DNA of 64,000 nucleotides from Taudactylus pleione (GCA_031769625.1 JAUIMM010000016.1:15677001-15741000); one strand, 5' to 3'. Shown: positions 1 through 10,967, counted from the stretch's first letter. Program-made: numbers and translations. Notes: generated by a model not told the origin, from the letters alone.

Positions 1-45
1 CTGTTTTTTTGTTAACTCTGCAGGCGATTAGCTTGCTTAGTGACA

Positions 46-47
46 GG

Positions 48-80
<33 letters not shown>
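46..80. repeat. (TA)n microsatellite
   Basis: A run of alternating T and A follows the left arm of the inverted repeat that starts at 81. A similar TA run follows the terminal part of the plus-strand PLE copy near 5310-5354, so TA tracts lie at both outer edges of this composite locus. Confidence 0.9.
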
Positions 81-81
<1 letters not shown>

Positions 82-252
82 CAAAAAGGTGAGAGAACAA
101 GCGCCTTATAGTATAGTAATTTGTGGGAACTTATTATATAGAAAGAGTAATCCAATATGCGTACCCCAAAATGGTGTATTAACAGTCACGTAGTTGGTAT
201 CTTTGTACGTATTTCCTTAAGTCACCATTCAATAGTCTCTTTGAATATGGAT

Positions 253-378
253 CTCTTCAGGAGGGGTCACCACATAAGGAGGGTTAAACAGAAGAAGATT
301 TATTTGCCCCTGCAATCTTGGCAATAATCCATTGGCCAGGTCAGTAATAACTGGGTCAATGTGCAGTTTGTTGATCTG
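253..378 (-). pseudogene. N6AMT1: N6AMT1 (HEMK2) retrocopy fragment, sense on minus strand
   Basis: These 42 codons, read on the minus strand, run from QINKLHIDPVITDL to NLLLFNPPYVVTPPEE. They match the middle of vertebrate N6AMT1, the class I SAM-dependent methyltransferase that with TRMT112 methylates the GGQ glutamine of eRF1. The NPPY catalytic signature is visible. The frame has no stop inside the matching part. After PPEE the sequence leaves the protein and ends within about eight codons. It has no start, no N-terminus and no C-terminal third, so it is a fragment and not a working gene. It meets the plus-strand fragment near 376-378 with three shared bases (CTG). Confidence 0.8.
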
Positions 379-537
379 AAGTCCAGGGTCGATATCTGCC
401 TTGAAATAGGCTGTGGGTCTGGAGTTATATCTGCCTTTGTAGCATCTCATATTGGACCAAAAGCTTGGTATCTATGTACAGATATAAATCCATCAGCAGC
501 GTTATGCATCCTGGAGACAGCACAGATCAACAAACTG
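376..537 (+). pseudogene. N6AMT1: N6AMT1 (HEMK2) retrocopy fragment, plus strand
   Basis: These 54 codons run from LKSRVDICLEIGCGSG to CILETAQINKL. They match N6AMT1 just upstream of the minus-strand fragment; the EIGCGSG stretch is SAM-binding motif I and CTDINP is motif II. At 537/538 the sequence jumps directly to the codons for PPYVVTPP in a different frame, so about 80 bases present in the minus-strand copy are missing here. The two fragments share the 16 bases encoding QINKL. Together they represent one contiguous stretch of about 91 residues of the parent, broken by inversion and deletion. No intron is evident in the matching part, which fits a cDNA origin, but the parent exon boundaries cannot be checked here. 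Confidence 0.8.
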
Positions 538-739
538 CTCCTTATGTGGTGACCCCTCCTGAAGAGATCCATGTCCAAAGAGACTATTGAATGGTGACCT
601 AAGGAAATATGTACAAAGATACCAACTACGTGACTGTTTACACCATTTTGGGGTACGCATATTGGATTACTCTTTCTATATAATAAGTTCCCACAAATTA
701 CTACACCATAAGGCGCTTGTTCGCTCACCTTTTTGTCTT

Positions 740-2835
740 TCATAATTATGTACGACTTTTTGAACACTGGTCTATTGGAGAGTTGGAGGCTGCCACCGCT
801 ACAATGGGATTTGTATTGTAAAAAGAACATTTTACATATAATATCAGGAATATTGAAATCAACGTATGGTGTGGCACTATTATTAGTACCTTATCTAGAT
901 AGAGATATATACATCTCATATATAAAAAAAAACTCATAACAAAATACGTGTACTCAAAATAACTTAGGTACACACTAATTAACTCATCATAATAGTCATC
1001 AAATATAATCAAACAATACTATTGGGTGCCAACATTGCTAGCTATACCGCAAATATGTATATGTATTATAAACGCCAAGCTACTTTGATGTAATAACATC
1101 ATACAAGGTCTTTACTGCAGGAAGAGGTTGTATGGATGATACTCATTAAGGCCTCTTGGGGCCAGTGTGTCCAAACTGTATACCCATTGTGCCTCACGAT
1201 TTTTAAGCAGAATTTCTTTCGCCCCCACAAATAGGGTTTGGCATATAATCAATTAACGTACACCTCAATGTGGCTGCCGAGCGACCCATAGCAGCGAAGT
1301 GTTTAGCTACTGGCTTACCTGAACACTTAGATTATAGTGATGCTCGTATCGTGGATCAATGATTCGCCATGTGGTCCCTAAAAGATCTAGTTGTCATACT
1401 GATGTCAGATCGCTATCCTTCTGCCACTATGTGGATGAGCGAAATGAGTTCCTGTTAACATTGCACGACAGGTAGTGCAGTCTGCACATTTATAGCAACC
1501 CAAACGTCGACTTGGAAGCAAACATGTCTTGGTCTCAGAAGGTTGCTGCATAGGACGCATCAAAAGTTGACACAAATTTGGACCACATCAATAAGTCATC
1601 ATGGGTGGTTGTTTACTGATCCCATTGAAAGTGGGATCAGACGTAATGACTGTCCAATGTTTCTTAATGGCCTTGCTGCTTACATTGGCAGCTAAATCAT
1701 ATGTCACTGGATATATTATCCGTGCAGGGGCGACTTTCTTTTTGATGGTAAAGTGTGAAAATCGCTGGCGTGCCTTGATAAGACATCTATTAATCACTGA
1801 TGGTGAGTACCCTCTCGTACGGAACCTTTCACCCATCTCACTCAACTGCACTTCAACTTATTCAGGTGACGTGTTATTACATAACACCCAGATAAATTGC
1901 GATATCAGTAAGGATTCCTTTAAGCTACTTGCATGGTGTCTTGTTGCATGCAATAGTGTACTTCGGTCTGTAGTTTTCCAGAATAAGGTTGAACTTAAAC
2001 CAGTACCCCAACGTGAAAACGTCACATCAAGAAAGTGTATGGACTGCTTGTCCAAACATGCAGTGAAGCATATAGGACTGTCCAAGGCATTCAGGGCTGT
2101 GACCATCTCAAAAAATTCAATATCAGTCCCATTCTAGATAAGGAACATGTCGTCAATATATCTCTTGAAAAAAAACAATCTTAGTAGCATAATGACCCAT
2201 GATATATTGTTGCTCATATAAGTACATTTATAGGTTGGCATAGGATGGGGCCAAATTGGACCCCATCGCTGTGCCTGACCGTTGGACATAATACTCGCCA
2301 CAATACAGGAAATGATTGGAGCCAAGTATTAATTCAATGAGTTCACAAAGAAACTCTATGGGAGGTCCTACATGGACACCAGTACTTAACACAGTTCTAA
2401 CTGAATCAATCCCAGCCATGTGTGGTATCACGGTATAAAGTGACGCCACGTCCTTCGTGGCTAGCCACATGTCAATCAGATTGTTGACATCTAAGACTTT
2501 GTTCAGAAAGTCAGTGGTGTCACTTAGGAAACTCTCCATAAGTTTAACATGTGGTTGCAAGAACTTACAAAAATAGCCAGTGGTTTCAACACGGAACCCT
2601 TGGCATAAATAATGGGTCGTCCAGGCGGGTCAACAAGGGATTTGTGGATCTTAGGAAGTAGATAGATGATAGGGCACACTGGATAAGGTACTTTCAGGTA
2701 CAGTGCTATCCCCTTATCAATCCACCCTTGTTGAAACGCCCAGTTGATCGCTAAATCAACCTTTCGTTTGACCTCCAACATAGGTCTGGCAGTCAACCTG
2801 ATGTACGTGTGTGTATCATTTAACTGGCGACGTTT
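740..2835 (-). pseudogene. Penelope-like element 1, minus copy (RT and GIY-YIG remnant)
   Basis: This is the remnant of a PLE polyprotein, a reverse transcriptase plus GIY-YIG endonuclease that primes on nicked target DNA. On the minus strand, 2796-2524 reads IIYLLPKIHKS and PPGRPII (PLE RT finger motif). The stretch 2560-2228 has KDVASLYTVIPHMAG (first catalytic Asp) and GTAMGSNLAPSYANL, and 2325-2134 ends RYIDDMFLI (YxDD-type motif C). Downstream, 2106-1588 continues the connection region, and about 1560-1440 is cysteine-rich as in the endonuclease linker. Frames are broken repeatedly. The copy starts at about 2835, missing the N-terminus, where it meets a plus-strand copy head to head. Its 3' flank (about 740-1130) matches 4380-4560 in reverse. 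Confidence 0.85.
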
Positions 2836-5290
2836 TGTACCAAATGGTGGGGGGTGTTGAAAAAATTCTCATTGGACTTACTCCTACTTGTAATTGAGGA
2901 AGTGGGGATAGAATTATTAAAGGTACGTGAGGAGATCAGACTCTTTAACTCCAGCCATCTCAATACCTTAACAACCGACACTACTGAGAGTTGGCTTACT
3001 AAACTGCAGGATGAAATCAACAGCTACTAATGAGATTTAATCATGTTTAAACATAAGAAATTAGCCAAGGTTAATTCTAATTATAATAATCACAACATAT
3101 ATAGGTGGTTGAGGGGCGAAAATCCTCCCCATCGGGGTGTGGGTTTTACGCGCTTTAGACCCCCCCACCAGTTTTGACACATCATCCTCACAGTCTAATT
3201 CAGAGAGTGAGACTAGCAATCAGAGGTCCCCTAGTGGTTCCACTTTTTTAGGCAGAGGTCAGGAACTAGGCCAAAGATGCGGCCTAAATACCCAAACAGA
3301 CGTGATGGAAAAAAAAAAAAGAAGGAGAAGGGGGTGACCCAAGAGGTAGAACCAATCTATAACTTATCTGGTAGATCCCTCTCCACTGCCAAATGTGAAG
3401 TACTGGTGTTGGGGTTATCTTTTGTACCCACAGTCCAACTGAATAAGTTTAATTGGTCTATTGTCCACTTTAAATTGGGACGCAAATTACATCTACGTGA
3501 ATTTTTTACCAACTCTAAAGATATGACTACTGTCAATAAGTTTAGAAATCCCCAATCACATAACGCTAGTATTAAGACATATCTACGGTTGGTTGTGCAT
3601 GATGTGGGGTCTTGTCAGATAAACAGAAAATATGACAACTTGACTAGGCTGCAGAGATCAGCACTACGAAATCTTATGCATGATGAAACAATTGTTATAC
3701 GCCAAGCAGGTAAAGGCAGAGCAGTTGTTGTTCAAGACTGGCACGCCTATGACAGGGAGGTTAGTCGCCAGCTAAAATATACACACACGTACGTCAGGTT
3801 GACTACCAGCTCTATGTTGGAGGTCAAACAAAAAGGTTGATTTAGCGATCGACCGGGCGGTTCAACAAGGTTGGATTGATGAGGGGGTAGCACTGTACCT
3901 GAAAGTACCATATCCAGTGTGCCCTATCATCTATCTACTTCCTAAGATCCACAAATCCCTTGTTGGCTCCAATAATTTCCTGTATTGTGGCGAGTATTAT
4001 GTCCAACAGTCAGGCACAGCGGTGGGGTCCAATTTGGCTCCATCCTATACCAACCTATACATGTACTTATATGAACAACAATATATCATGGGTCATTATG
4101 CTACCAAGATTGTTTTTTTCAAGAGCTATCCTTATCAGGAATGGGGCTGATATTGAATTATTTGAGATGGTCACAACCCTGAATGCCTTGGACAGTCCTA
4201 TATGCTTCATCACATGTTTGGACAAGCAGTCCATACACTTTCTTAATTGATTATATTCCAAACCCTATTCGTGGGGGCAACAGAACTTCTGCTTAAAAAA
4301 CGTGAGGCACAATGGATATACAGTTTGGATACTGTGGCCCCAAGAGGTCTTAATGAATATCATCCATACAACATCTTCCTGCAGTAAAGACCTTATATGA
4401 AGTTATTACATCAAAGTAGCTTGGCATTTATAATACATATAAATTTTTGCGGTATAGCTAGCAATGTTGGCACCCTATAGTATTGTTTGATTATATTTGA
4501 TGACTATTATGATGAGTTAATTAGTGTGTATCTAAGTCATTTTGTGTACACGTATTTTGTTAAGAGTTGTTTTTTTATTTGTTTATGTTTTGCAAATGTG
4601 TGGTATTTTGTTGACAAGTATACACTGTGGGTGTTTTTCTATTGTAGCCGACTGCACTAGTCAATTTAGCTACAATTGATAAGCTGTTTGATTCCCCCCC
4701 CCCCCCGTGGCTGTTGCCATAACTACCAGCTTTATGTAATTTTGTATCTGGTTGACCCTGGTCGTCATGACTACTTAGCACTCGGTAGCACCTATTGTCG
4801 GTGCCCGATTGGTTCTTATAGCCACTTCTGGGATGGGCTTGTTTCAAGCCAGTTGGTCCCGGCCAGCGCTGCTGTAAAGTATGTTGTTGATTCTTCCGGG
4901 GATGATGCGTTCCACCACGTGGATTGCATGGCACTTCCAGTCGGCGCGATGTGCATGCATGCATACGGTGCTCGCCGTTCCCTGGGCTTGTGACTTAGGC
5001 GCTGGTTGGTATGGCTTATGGATTTATTGATGCCTTTTAGGTTTGTATATTGTACGATGATGTGCATTACTCCTTAGGGGGATTTCCGGTGTTAGGTGGG
5101 AGTGGTTCCACTAATTGATATGGCTATTACAGTCGTCTGCAAGTGATGTGTGTTATGGGTTCTCCTGGTGGTATCTTTGTGGTGGATGTGCTGTCTTGAT
5201 AAAGGACCCATGCGGTCTGAAACATCGACTATACAACTATGTACTTGTGAGTAAATACATCATCTTTTTACTGAATGGTGAGTGCCCATC
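2836..5290 (+). pseudogene. Penelope-like element 1, plus copy with internal deletions
   Basis: This is a second copy of the same PLE family in opposite orientation. About 2890-3110 encodes the N-terminal part (KLQDEINSY, then NIYRW). The stretch 3277-3840 holds GLSFVPT and AGKGRAVVVQDWHAYDREV, conserved PLE N-terminal motifs. At about 3962 the frame jumps from LLPKIHKSLV to GSNNFLYCGEYY, deleting the RT core that contains the first catalytic Asp. It resumes with GTAVGSNLAPSY. A second jump near 4250 removes about 800 bases compared with the minus copy, including most of the endonuclease. The stretch 4560-5290 is terminal non-coding sequence with a hammerhead-like motif at 5195-5228. It cannot be active. 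Confidence 0.8.
5195..5228 (+). ncRNA. Hammerhead-ribozyme-like motif, PLE terminal region
   Basis: The sequence reads CTTGATAAA, then a stem GGACC with loop CATGC and partner GGTCT, then GAAAC. This is the order of a hammerhead core (CUGANGA, stem II, GAAA), with UUGAUAA in place of the first box. PLEs are known to carry hammerhead motifs in their terminal repeats. I did not confirm the cleavage-site nucleotide or stems I and III. Confidence 0.4.
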
Positions 5291-5305
5291 CTATTCTTTA
5301 TATAT

Positions 5306-5320
5306 AATATATATTATATA

Positions 5321-5354
<34 letters not shown>
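5306..5354. repeat. (TA)n microsatellite
   Basis: An imperfect then perfect TA alternation directly downstream of the terminal sequence of the plus-strand PLE copy. Confidence 0.9.
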
Positions 5355-5355
<1 letters not shown>

Positions 5356-5374
5356 TTCCAGGTACCTGCACACT

Positions 5375-5790
5375 CCTTCCAAATACTAATGTGCCGCGGT
5401 GCCCGCTACCACATCAATGTACAACAACCAAAGTGCGGCACTCGGCGGTCTAATAAAGCACAGTAGAAAGTTCCTTCAGCAAGCTTTCGGGCTTTAATGG
5501 CCCGTCCTCAGGCTACAGACATCAAACATACAACATACATGAGTTACCTTAAATACCCGTGAAATCTCCATTGCCGCATCGGGCACCTCCGGTTACCTCC
5601 CCCACCGCATGAAGAACTTCCGGCAAAACAGGAACCTACCTCACTGCTGTTTGGGTCGTAACCATGGTTACCCAGGCGTCCGTACTGGAAAAGGTCACCA
5701 ACACCGCGCCTGTCACCCTCGGTCATCTCCCCCACAACATGAGGAACATCCGGTGATGTCGGATTCCATCCCACTGCTGTCAGGCCGTAT
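5375..5790 (-). mobile_element. Terminal-repeat fragment of another PLE family
   Basis: This GC-rich stretch has no reading frame of its own. On the minus strand it carries a hammerhead-like core at 5483-5512, and it contains two related segments around CATGAAGAACTTCCGG and CATGAGGAACATCCGG, suggesting an internal duplication. The combination resembles PLE long terminal regions elsewhere in the window, but the sequence differs from all three. Confidence 0.5.
5483..5512 (-). ncRNA. Hammerhead-ribozyme-like motif
   Basis: Read on the minus strand: CCTGAGGA, then CGGGC, loop CATTAAA, GCCCG, then AAAGC. CTGAGGA satisfies the CUGANGA box exactly, and stem II is well paired, making this one of the better hammerhead-like cores here. 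The cleavage site was not identified. Confidence 0.45.
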
Positions 5791-5792
5791 AT

Positions 5793-5826
<34 letters not shown>
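5791..5826. repeat. (GA)n microsatellite
   Basis: Perfect GA dinucleotide run between a PLE fragment and an hAT-like fragment. Confidence 0.95.
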
Positions 5827-5833
<7 letters not shown>

Positions 5834-5859
5834 TCTCCCCTAGCTACTTATTAAACATA

Positions 5860-6118
5860 CCTCAAATTTATGTGAAGAGTCAGACCCAAATTATTCAGCA
5901 CTTCCTTCTGTCCCTCGGCATGCCAGTTTTCTGCGATCTGATTGGTGGATAGCTCCTGGCATTCACCAATTTGTGAATAACTCCAATGACTGTGATTGGT
6001 GAATGGCAAGCGTCATCCACCAATCAGAATTATGGTCGTCGTTAACAGCGCGGCAACTGTGTGTAACTAGGGGGGGGGGGCGATCACCCTGACCACCACC
6101 CCTTGGATCCGCCACTGG
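5860..6118. mobile_element. hAT-like non-autonomous fragment with hairpin
   Basis: The right end, read on the minus strand, begins CAGTGGCGGATCCAAGG, the usual form of an hAT terminal repeat in vertebrates. Inside, 5938-6027 is an imperfect hairpin whose outer arms are CTGATTGGTGGAT and ATCCACCAATCAG. I could not place the left end or a target duplication. Confidence 0.5.
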
Positions 6119-6520
6119 ATACAGACAGATCAAGAGTAGAGACTGCATAGATCGGGCAAAGAGACTAGCACAGATGGGTTGAGCAGATGCAGGCACAGGC
6201 ATGGGATGGGACAAGTGTTTAGCACAGACAGGAGAAGGGCAAGGAGTCTGGCACTGAAAACAAAAGGGCAGAGGCTGGCACAGAAAAGAGAAAGGTAGAG
6301 GCTGGCATATATAAGAGAAGCTAGAGGTTGGCACAGACAAGAAAGTAAGAGTAGAGAGCTAGAGTAGACAGGGCAAGGTCAGAGAGTATGACCTAAACAG
6401 GCCAAAAACAAAGGATGACAGACATGGCAAGTAGAGAAGAACTGACACATATGGGGTATACAGAGGCTGGTGCAGACATGAAAGCAAGATCGGCTGATAT
6501 AGACAGGGTAGGGAGATAGA
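6119..6520. repeat. Degenerate minisatellite
   Basis: A purine-rich stretch with about a dozen diverged copies of a unit resembling GGGCAGAGGCTGGCACAGA, spaced about 25 to 30 bases. The reading frames here are by-products of the repeat. Confidence 0.6.
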
Positions 6521-7927
6521 AAAGGGACAATAAGACTGACTGTGGGGCCAATTTATCAAATATTTGCATGATATTCCCCGTAAATACACATTTTCGGGGG
6601 ACACCCACATTAAGTGTCCCCTGAATGTGCAATTAAGGCAGCAGATATCACCATACTGTATCTGCTGCAGTCCCTTTATTTGTGACAGCAGCTGCAGCTC
6701 CCATACATTTTTATGGGGGTTGTGAAGCGGTGAATTTTACTAAACTCCAGAATGCAAAGCTTTCCATAGTTTGGCTCCTGCAGCAGCCCATTGTAGCCAA
6801 GGGCTACATTTTTAAAAATGGCTGCAGTCCATGCGTGGTCAGTTGACCATGCATGTGCAGGAGTCCCAAAAGAAGAGTGAAGACACCACTGATGTGGTCG
6901 CTTCACTCCTAACACATGGGATGGATGTGCTCCTTTTGGAGCACCTCTCCCTACATGTGAATGCTATTACATTCAGGCGGTATATCATTTTTTATTGCCG
7001 CAAAGCCCAATAATTGAAAATTATGCCTTATGGTTTGCCTTCTAGTCCTCACTTAATTTGCAGGAGGACTTCTTATGAGATGCTGCAGCCCAGTGTAGGT
7101 AGAGTTCAGGTGCCAGCAGGCCCGGCACAGATGTGGCATAGGCTGCCCCATGACATACTGTACTTCAGAAGAAAAGAGTCAGAAATGGCTCCAGCACAGA
7201 AATCAGCAAATGCCACCTGGAAAATAACCCTGGTTCCTTGGTGGTCTGGTCCAACACTGAAGTACTTTAAGAACCAGCATCATTATGAGCTAGTCCCACA
7301 TTAAAACTACATCTTCAATATAACCCTCGCCGTGGTCTTACAATATTGTATAGTAATTCTGGACAATAGAGAAAATAAAACACCCACACACAAACTATCC
7401 GCATAACTTCAATCTCGCTATCCCAATACTTTGTACTGGAGTCATATTTTGAGTTTTAAATTACCTCAAACTGCCAGAAAACAAACTATAGAGACAAAAT
7501 AAACAAACAGAATTGGAGACAGTAGTCATTTGTGCAATAGAAACCATCCTGATATCTCTTTACCATAAGGCAACAGCATGATTTTATACTTTCCTACTTT
7601 CACACTCCCGAACTTTGAAGACTATTTTCAACACAATCTGGGATTGCATGTGAGAATGGAGTCATCACACCCCATCATGCTTATTTAATTCTGGGAAGCA
7701 GCAGGGGGTGGGGCACACACCTCACAGTCTCAAAGCACCTCCCCTCCAGAGATCCCCCAGTGCTTCAAAAAGTAGGTAAGTATGGTTTTACCTCCTCTAA
7801 ATGTACCCTAAATGTAGACTGAAAACAAAATAATCCTGTAGAAGGAGTTGGTAGCAAGAGGAAGCTTACCCAACAGTCCCTGTTATAACAACTACTGTGG
7901 TTCAATCTTTAATAAGCTATATAAGGA
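6521..7927. other. Intergenic stretch, nothing recognised
   Basis: No coding motif, terminal repeat or tandem array is visible. Short open frames exist but show no known domain. It may contain decayed transposon sequence that cannot be recognised by eye. Confidence 0.6.
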
Positions 7928-7929
7928 CA

Positions 7930-8330
7930 ATGGGCCTGGTTCAGCTTGGATCGCAGTTGTTAATACGCACATAATCGGCCAATTTTTGCGTTCAGAGCAT
8001 GCATTGCACTGCGCAAACCGGCCACTGCAATCGGGAGCGTGCATAAGTTATCCACTGCAAAGCCATACGCAGCCTGAGGTCTCATAGCGTGCGTGACTGT
8101 AGCGATTTCTGAATAAGGTCAGGGCTTGTGCTAGCATGCGTATGGGTCCGATGGCACTCGATTGTACCGATGGTTTCACTATTCTGCTAAGTATGACGGA
8201 TGTGCGTATGGTAAAGTGGGCGTCCTTATGTGGTGCTGAGTTGGCATTGCGATCGCAGTGGTTTGGCTTGCTATCACAGTTGAACTGTGTGCGCACGCAG
8301 TATTGCAATCTGTAGTGAATCAGGCCCAAT
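7930..8330. mobile_element. MITE with GGGCCTGRTTCAGC terminal repeats
   Basis: The left end reads TGGGCCTGGTTCAGC and the right end GAATCAGGCCCA, an inverted pair. The interior of about 400 bases is non-coding and contains GCGT/ACGC-rich segments. Similar termini bound elements at 21795, 36669 and 38905. It is non-autonomous. Confidence 0.75.
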
Positions 8331-8384
8331 GTCCCTTAATAAATGAAATGCACCATATATAAAATTAATTCTCTGCTGAACTAC

Positions 8385-9480
8385 TGTAGGAAGCAACTTT
8401 TAATATACTAATAGTCCATATTCATGTTAGTTAGCTTACTTCAAATTGTGAAACAGAGTCCAGTCCGTGTCAAAAATGCTTTTGTAAGTAAGTTATTCAG
8501 ATAAATTATCCTCATACCATGGCATGGAATCATTCATCTGGCTTCATTATATACATATACTGGTCAAAGTCCAGGTAACCTATCGATCTCCTTTTACCTC
8601 CAGCTGCTGGTAATTCCGAGTATGAAAATTTTAGAGGAATATCCCGTATATAATGTTAACAGTGTCTGATGGAATATGGTACCTTCCAACCTCTCTACAG
8701 CAGACCAGCCAAAGAAAGCTCCCCAGCGATCTCAAACCGGGATAAGTAAGGCGTTTTTCCGCCTATTTCCAATAATCAGCAGCTTCCTCAAGGTAGTGTC
8801 TAGATTCTCTTTGCGGAGAGGACCCTGACATCATCAGTTATTGTCCAACATCATTCCCTACCATCCAACTGAACAGAGGGAGATATAATCTTGTGACAAG
8901 CATAGCGAGCCACCGAGCCCAAAGCGTGGCAAGCGAAGAGAGCCTGCGAGGGGACAAGTTTCACTTCCGCCCTCACTGCCCGTCACATCCAGGTCCCTAG
9001 CACAAAGGGGAAATCAGCTCAACCCTTCCTCAGAAAGACCTTTCCCTACCCTAGTCTCTTATTTATAGTCCGGTCAACCCGGATGTAAGTGCCGGGTCCC
9101 GCACGAGCCATAATCAGCGTGCATTGCAAGCCTCTCTTTGGATAGCATCCATTTATAGTCTCCGGCGTCCATCTTTTGTTTGCATCAAGCCTCTATCTAA
9201 ATACATCTAGCGTGCATTTGAAGCCTCTCTTTGGATGAGTTATCTGTTAACAAGTACCGGCGCCATTTTTTTCACACCAAGCCTCGGTTTTTAATGCCAT
9301 TTTTTTCTAAAATGAATTGATTACATGTATTTCATTGGCCATTTAAAAAAAAAAATATATATATTTATTTCAGCCGCCATATTTGATCTCCTTCCAAGCC
9401 TCATTTTGAATTCTTATTTGTATTCCAGCAGCCATTTTGGCTTGGTGTACACAAATATGAAAAGTACACATACGCAGTGT
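8385..9480 (-). mobile_element. Solo terminal region of PLE family 2
   Basis: Read on the minus strand, this matches 25290-26050 along most of its length: the AATGGCC, GAGGCTTGGAAGG, GGTTGACCGGACTATAAAT and CTTTGACCAG segments occur in the same order. No reverse transcriptase sequence is attached, so it is a solo or truncated copy. It carries a hammerhead-like motif at 8749-8792. Confidence 0.8.
8749..8792 (-). ncRNA. Hammerhead-ribozyme-like motif, PLE family 2
   Basis: On the minus strand: TTGAGGA, a stem-loop with TGC and GGCGG sides, then AAAACG. It is the decayed counterpart of the better-preserved motif at 25697-25737. Confidence 0.3.
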
Positions 9481-9604
9481 TCGCAAAATACGTGCTATAG
9501 CATGTTTTTTTACGCGCTACAGGAAGAAAGGGACTCAGATTTAAAAAAGGAGCGGGTCCCGTCGGACGCGCTGTCCGTGTTACACAGACACTATATTAAA
9601 CTTA

Positions 9605-9805
9605 AGCCCCCATTTACTAATGAGTTTTATCACCAAAACGAGTGATAAATTTCACTGTGTATGATAAATGGTGCTCCAGCCAATCAGCTCCCAACTGTCA
9701 GTTTTCTAACAGTTGACAGTTGGGAGCTGATTGGCTGGAGCACCATTTATAATACACAGTGAAATTTATCACTCGTTTTGGTGATAAAACTAGTAAATGA
9801 GGCCC
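9605..9805. mobile_element. Foldback MITE flanked by TTA
   Basis: A near-perfect palindrome of about 200 bases. The arms begin AGCCCCCATTTACTA and GGGCCTCATTTACTA and pair almost to the centre (CAGTTTTCTAACAGTTGACAG). TTA occurs directly outside both ends (9602-9604 and 9806-9808), consistent with a 3-base target duplication of the PIF/Harbinger type. Each arm holds a CCAATCAG motif. Confidence 0.85.
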
Positions 9806-9829
9806 TTAGTGCTGTGCTGGCTCAGCTCT

Positions 9830-10340
9830 TGCTGCACATGGTTGGTAGCCAACAGCCCGGTCTTGCTCAACTCTGATTGGCTGAAACTCCCGTCCTGGCT
9901 TGTGATTGGTGGGGAGCTGCTGTCGGTCAGAGCTGTCTGCTCTGCTGCCAGCCTGACGCGCCATGTCTATAGTGTCCACGGAGCCTGCCACAGCTGACAG
10001 CTGTGAGTCAGTGACCTCTCCGGCAGTCAGCTCGGGAACAGGAGAGAGGTTGCTGGCGGGGTCTGGCCAAGCAGTGTTCAGCCTCCCCCATCCAGCCCCA
10101 GCGACAGTGCCAGCCAGTCTGTGTGGGATCCGCGACACTGCAATATTAGGAAGAACAACCCGGGAAGCCCCTTCATTGTCACTGGTATCTCCCGGCCAGC
10201 TCAATAAAGTTTTTTTTTCTTTTGCCCGCAATGTGAGTGACATCGTGACGTCCGTGCACTGCTTTGGAGAAGATCAGCGAGTGAGGAACCTGTTGCCGCT
10301 GTCAGGAGGAGTAAGCAGAAGATGCAGCCTAGGTAAGTGT
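9830..10340 (+). promoter_or_regulatory. Candidate promoter and first exon (GC-rich)
   Basis: Two reverse CCAAT boxes (GATTGGCTG near 9877 and GATTGGTGG near 9903) precede an ATG at 9963 in the context GCGCCATGT. The frame is open through 10332, where the perfect splice donor AG|GTAAGT occurs. The conceptual N-terminus starts MSIVSTEPATADSCESV and is Ser/Thr/Ala-rich. I do not recognise it. This is the only place in the window that looks like the start of a host gene. No downstream exon was found, since a DIRS element begins 630 bases later, so it could equally be part of an uncharacterised repeat. Confidence 0.3.
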
Positions 10341-10569
10341 GGGGTTACTGAGAAATACAGGGAGGTTGTGGCTGCTTCTGCAGAGAGACTTTTTCAAAAT
10401 AACAATGTAGCCCTCAGTAGGACAGAACTTGAGTTGGGGATGTGGGGTGATAAGCTGGTGTCATTTTTAAATGTGCCCCATATTACAGAAAGTTAAGTCT
10501 CCCAATAATTAAAATTCTGAAATCTGTGCCCCATCAGGCAGGGGGAGGACATGACCATCTCATGTTAGG

Positions 10570-10885
10570 GTCATGTTTACTTGGGGGAGAGGTGCCTGGC
10601 CTGCTGCTGGAAATTTTTTTTTGGGGGGAACTGTGACTTCTGCTGCAAAGACTATGGGGGGCCAAGGCTGCTGCAGGGACAAGGTGATGCTATGGCTTTT
10701 GCAGAGACAGGTGGGGGTTCAGCTGCTGGTTAGACACGCGGGGAGGGTGTCTGAGACAGGTTGATCTGTGGCTATTGAGAGACGGTTCTGAGGCAATGGA
10801 GAGACAGGGGGAACTGAGGCTGCTGTAGAGACATGGTAGGATGAGACAGCCGAAAAGACACAGGAGGGAAGAGGCTGTGGCACAA
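10570..10885. repeat. Degenerate minisatellite, GCTGCTGCAGAGACA-like unit
   Basis: Roughly eight diverged copies of a 35 to 45 base unit centred on gctgct-ncagagaca. No terminal repeats are visible. It lies just upstream of the DIRS element. Confidence 0.55.
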
Positions 10886-10967
10886 ATATCTTCATTAAGA
10901 CACCAATTTAAAAAAAAAACAAAAAAAACATATAACCTGTGTTGTATGATGATGACGACATTGGTAA

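Larger units (their letters stand above)
81..738. repeat. Inverted repeat enclosing N6AMT1 retrocopy fragments
   Basis: The left arm (about 81-285) and right arm (about 540-738) are reverse complements with only scattered differences. Both contain the end of an N6AMT1-like reading frame (residues PPYVVTPPEE) followed by the same roughly 180-base non-coding tail. The 255 bases between the arms hold the rest of the N6AMT1 fragments in opposite orientations. The right arm abuts the 3' end of a minus-strand PLE copy. The simplest reading is a cDNA that folded back on itself and was copied. Confidence 0.85.

Noticed and set aside
1601..2137. A 178-codon plus-strand frame
   Set aside because: It is antisense to the PLE 1 minus copy, which shows the conserved motifs.
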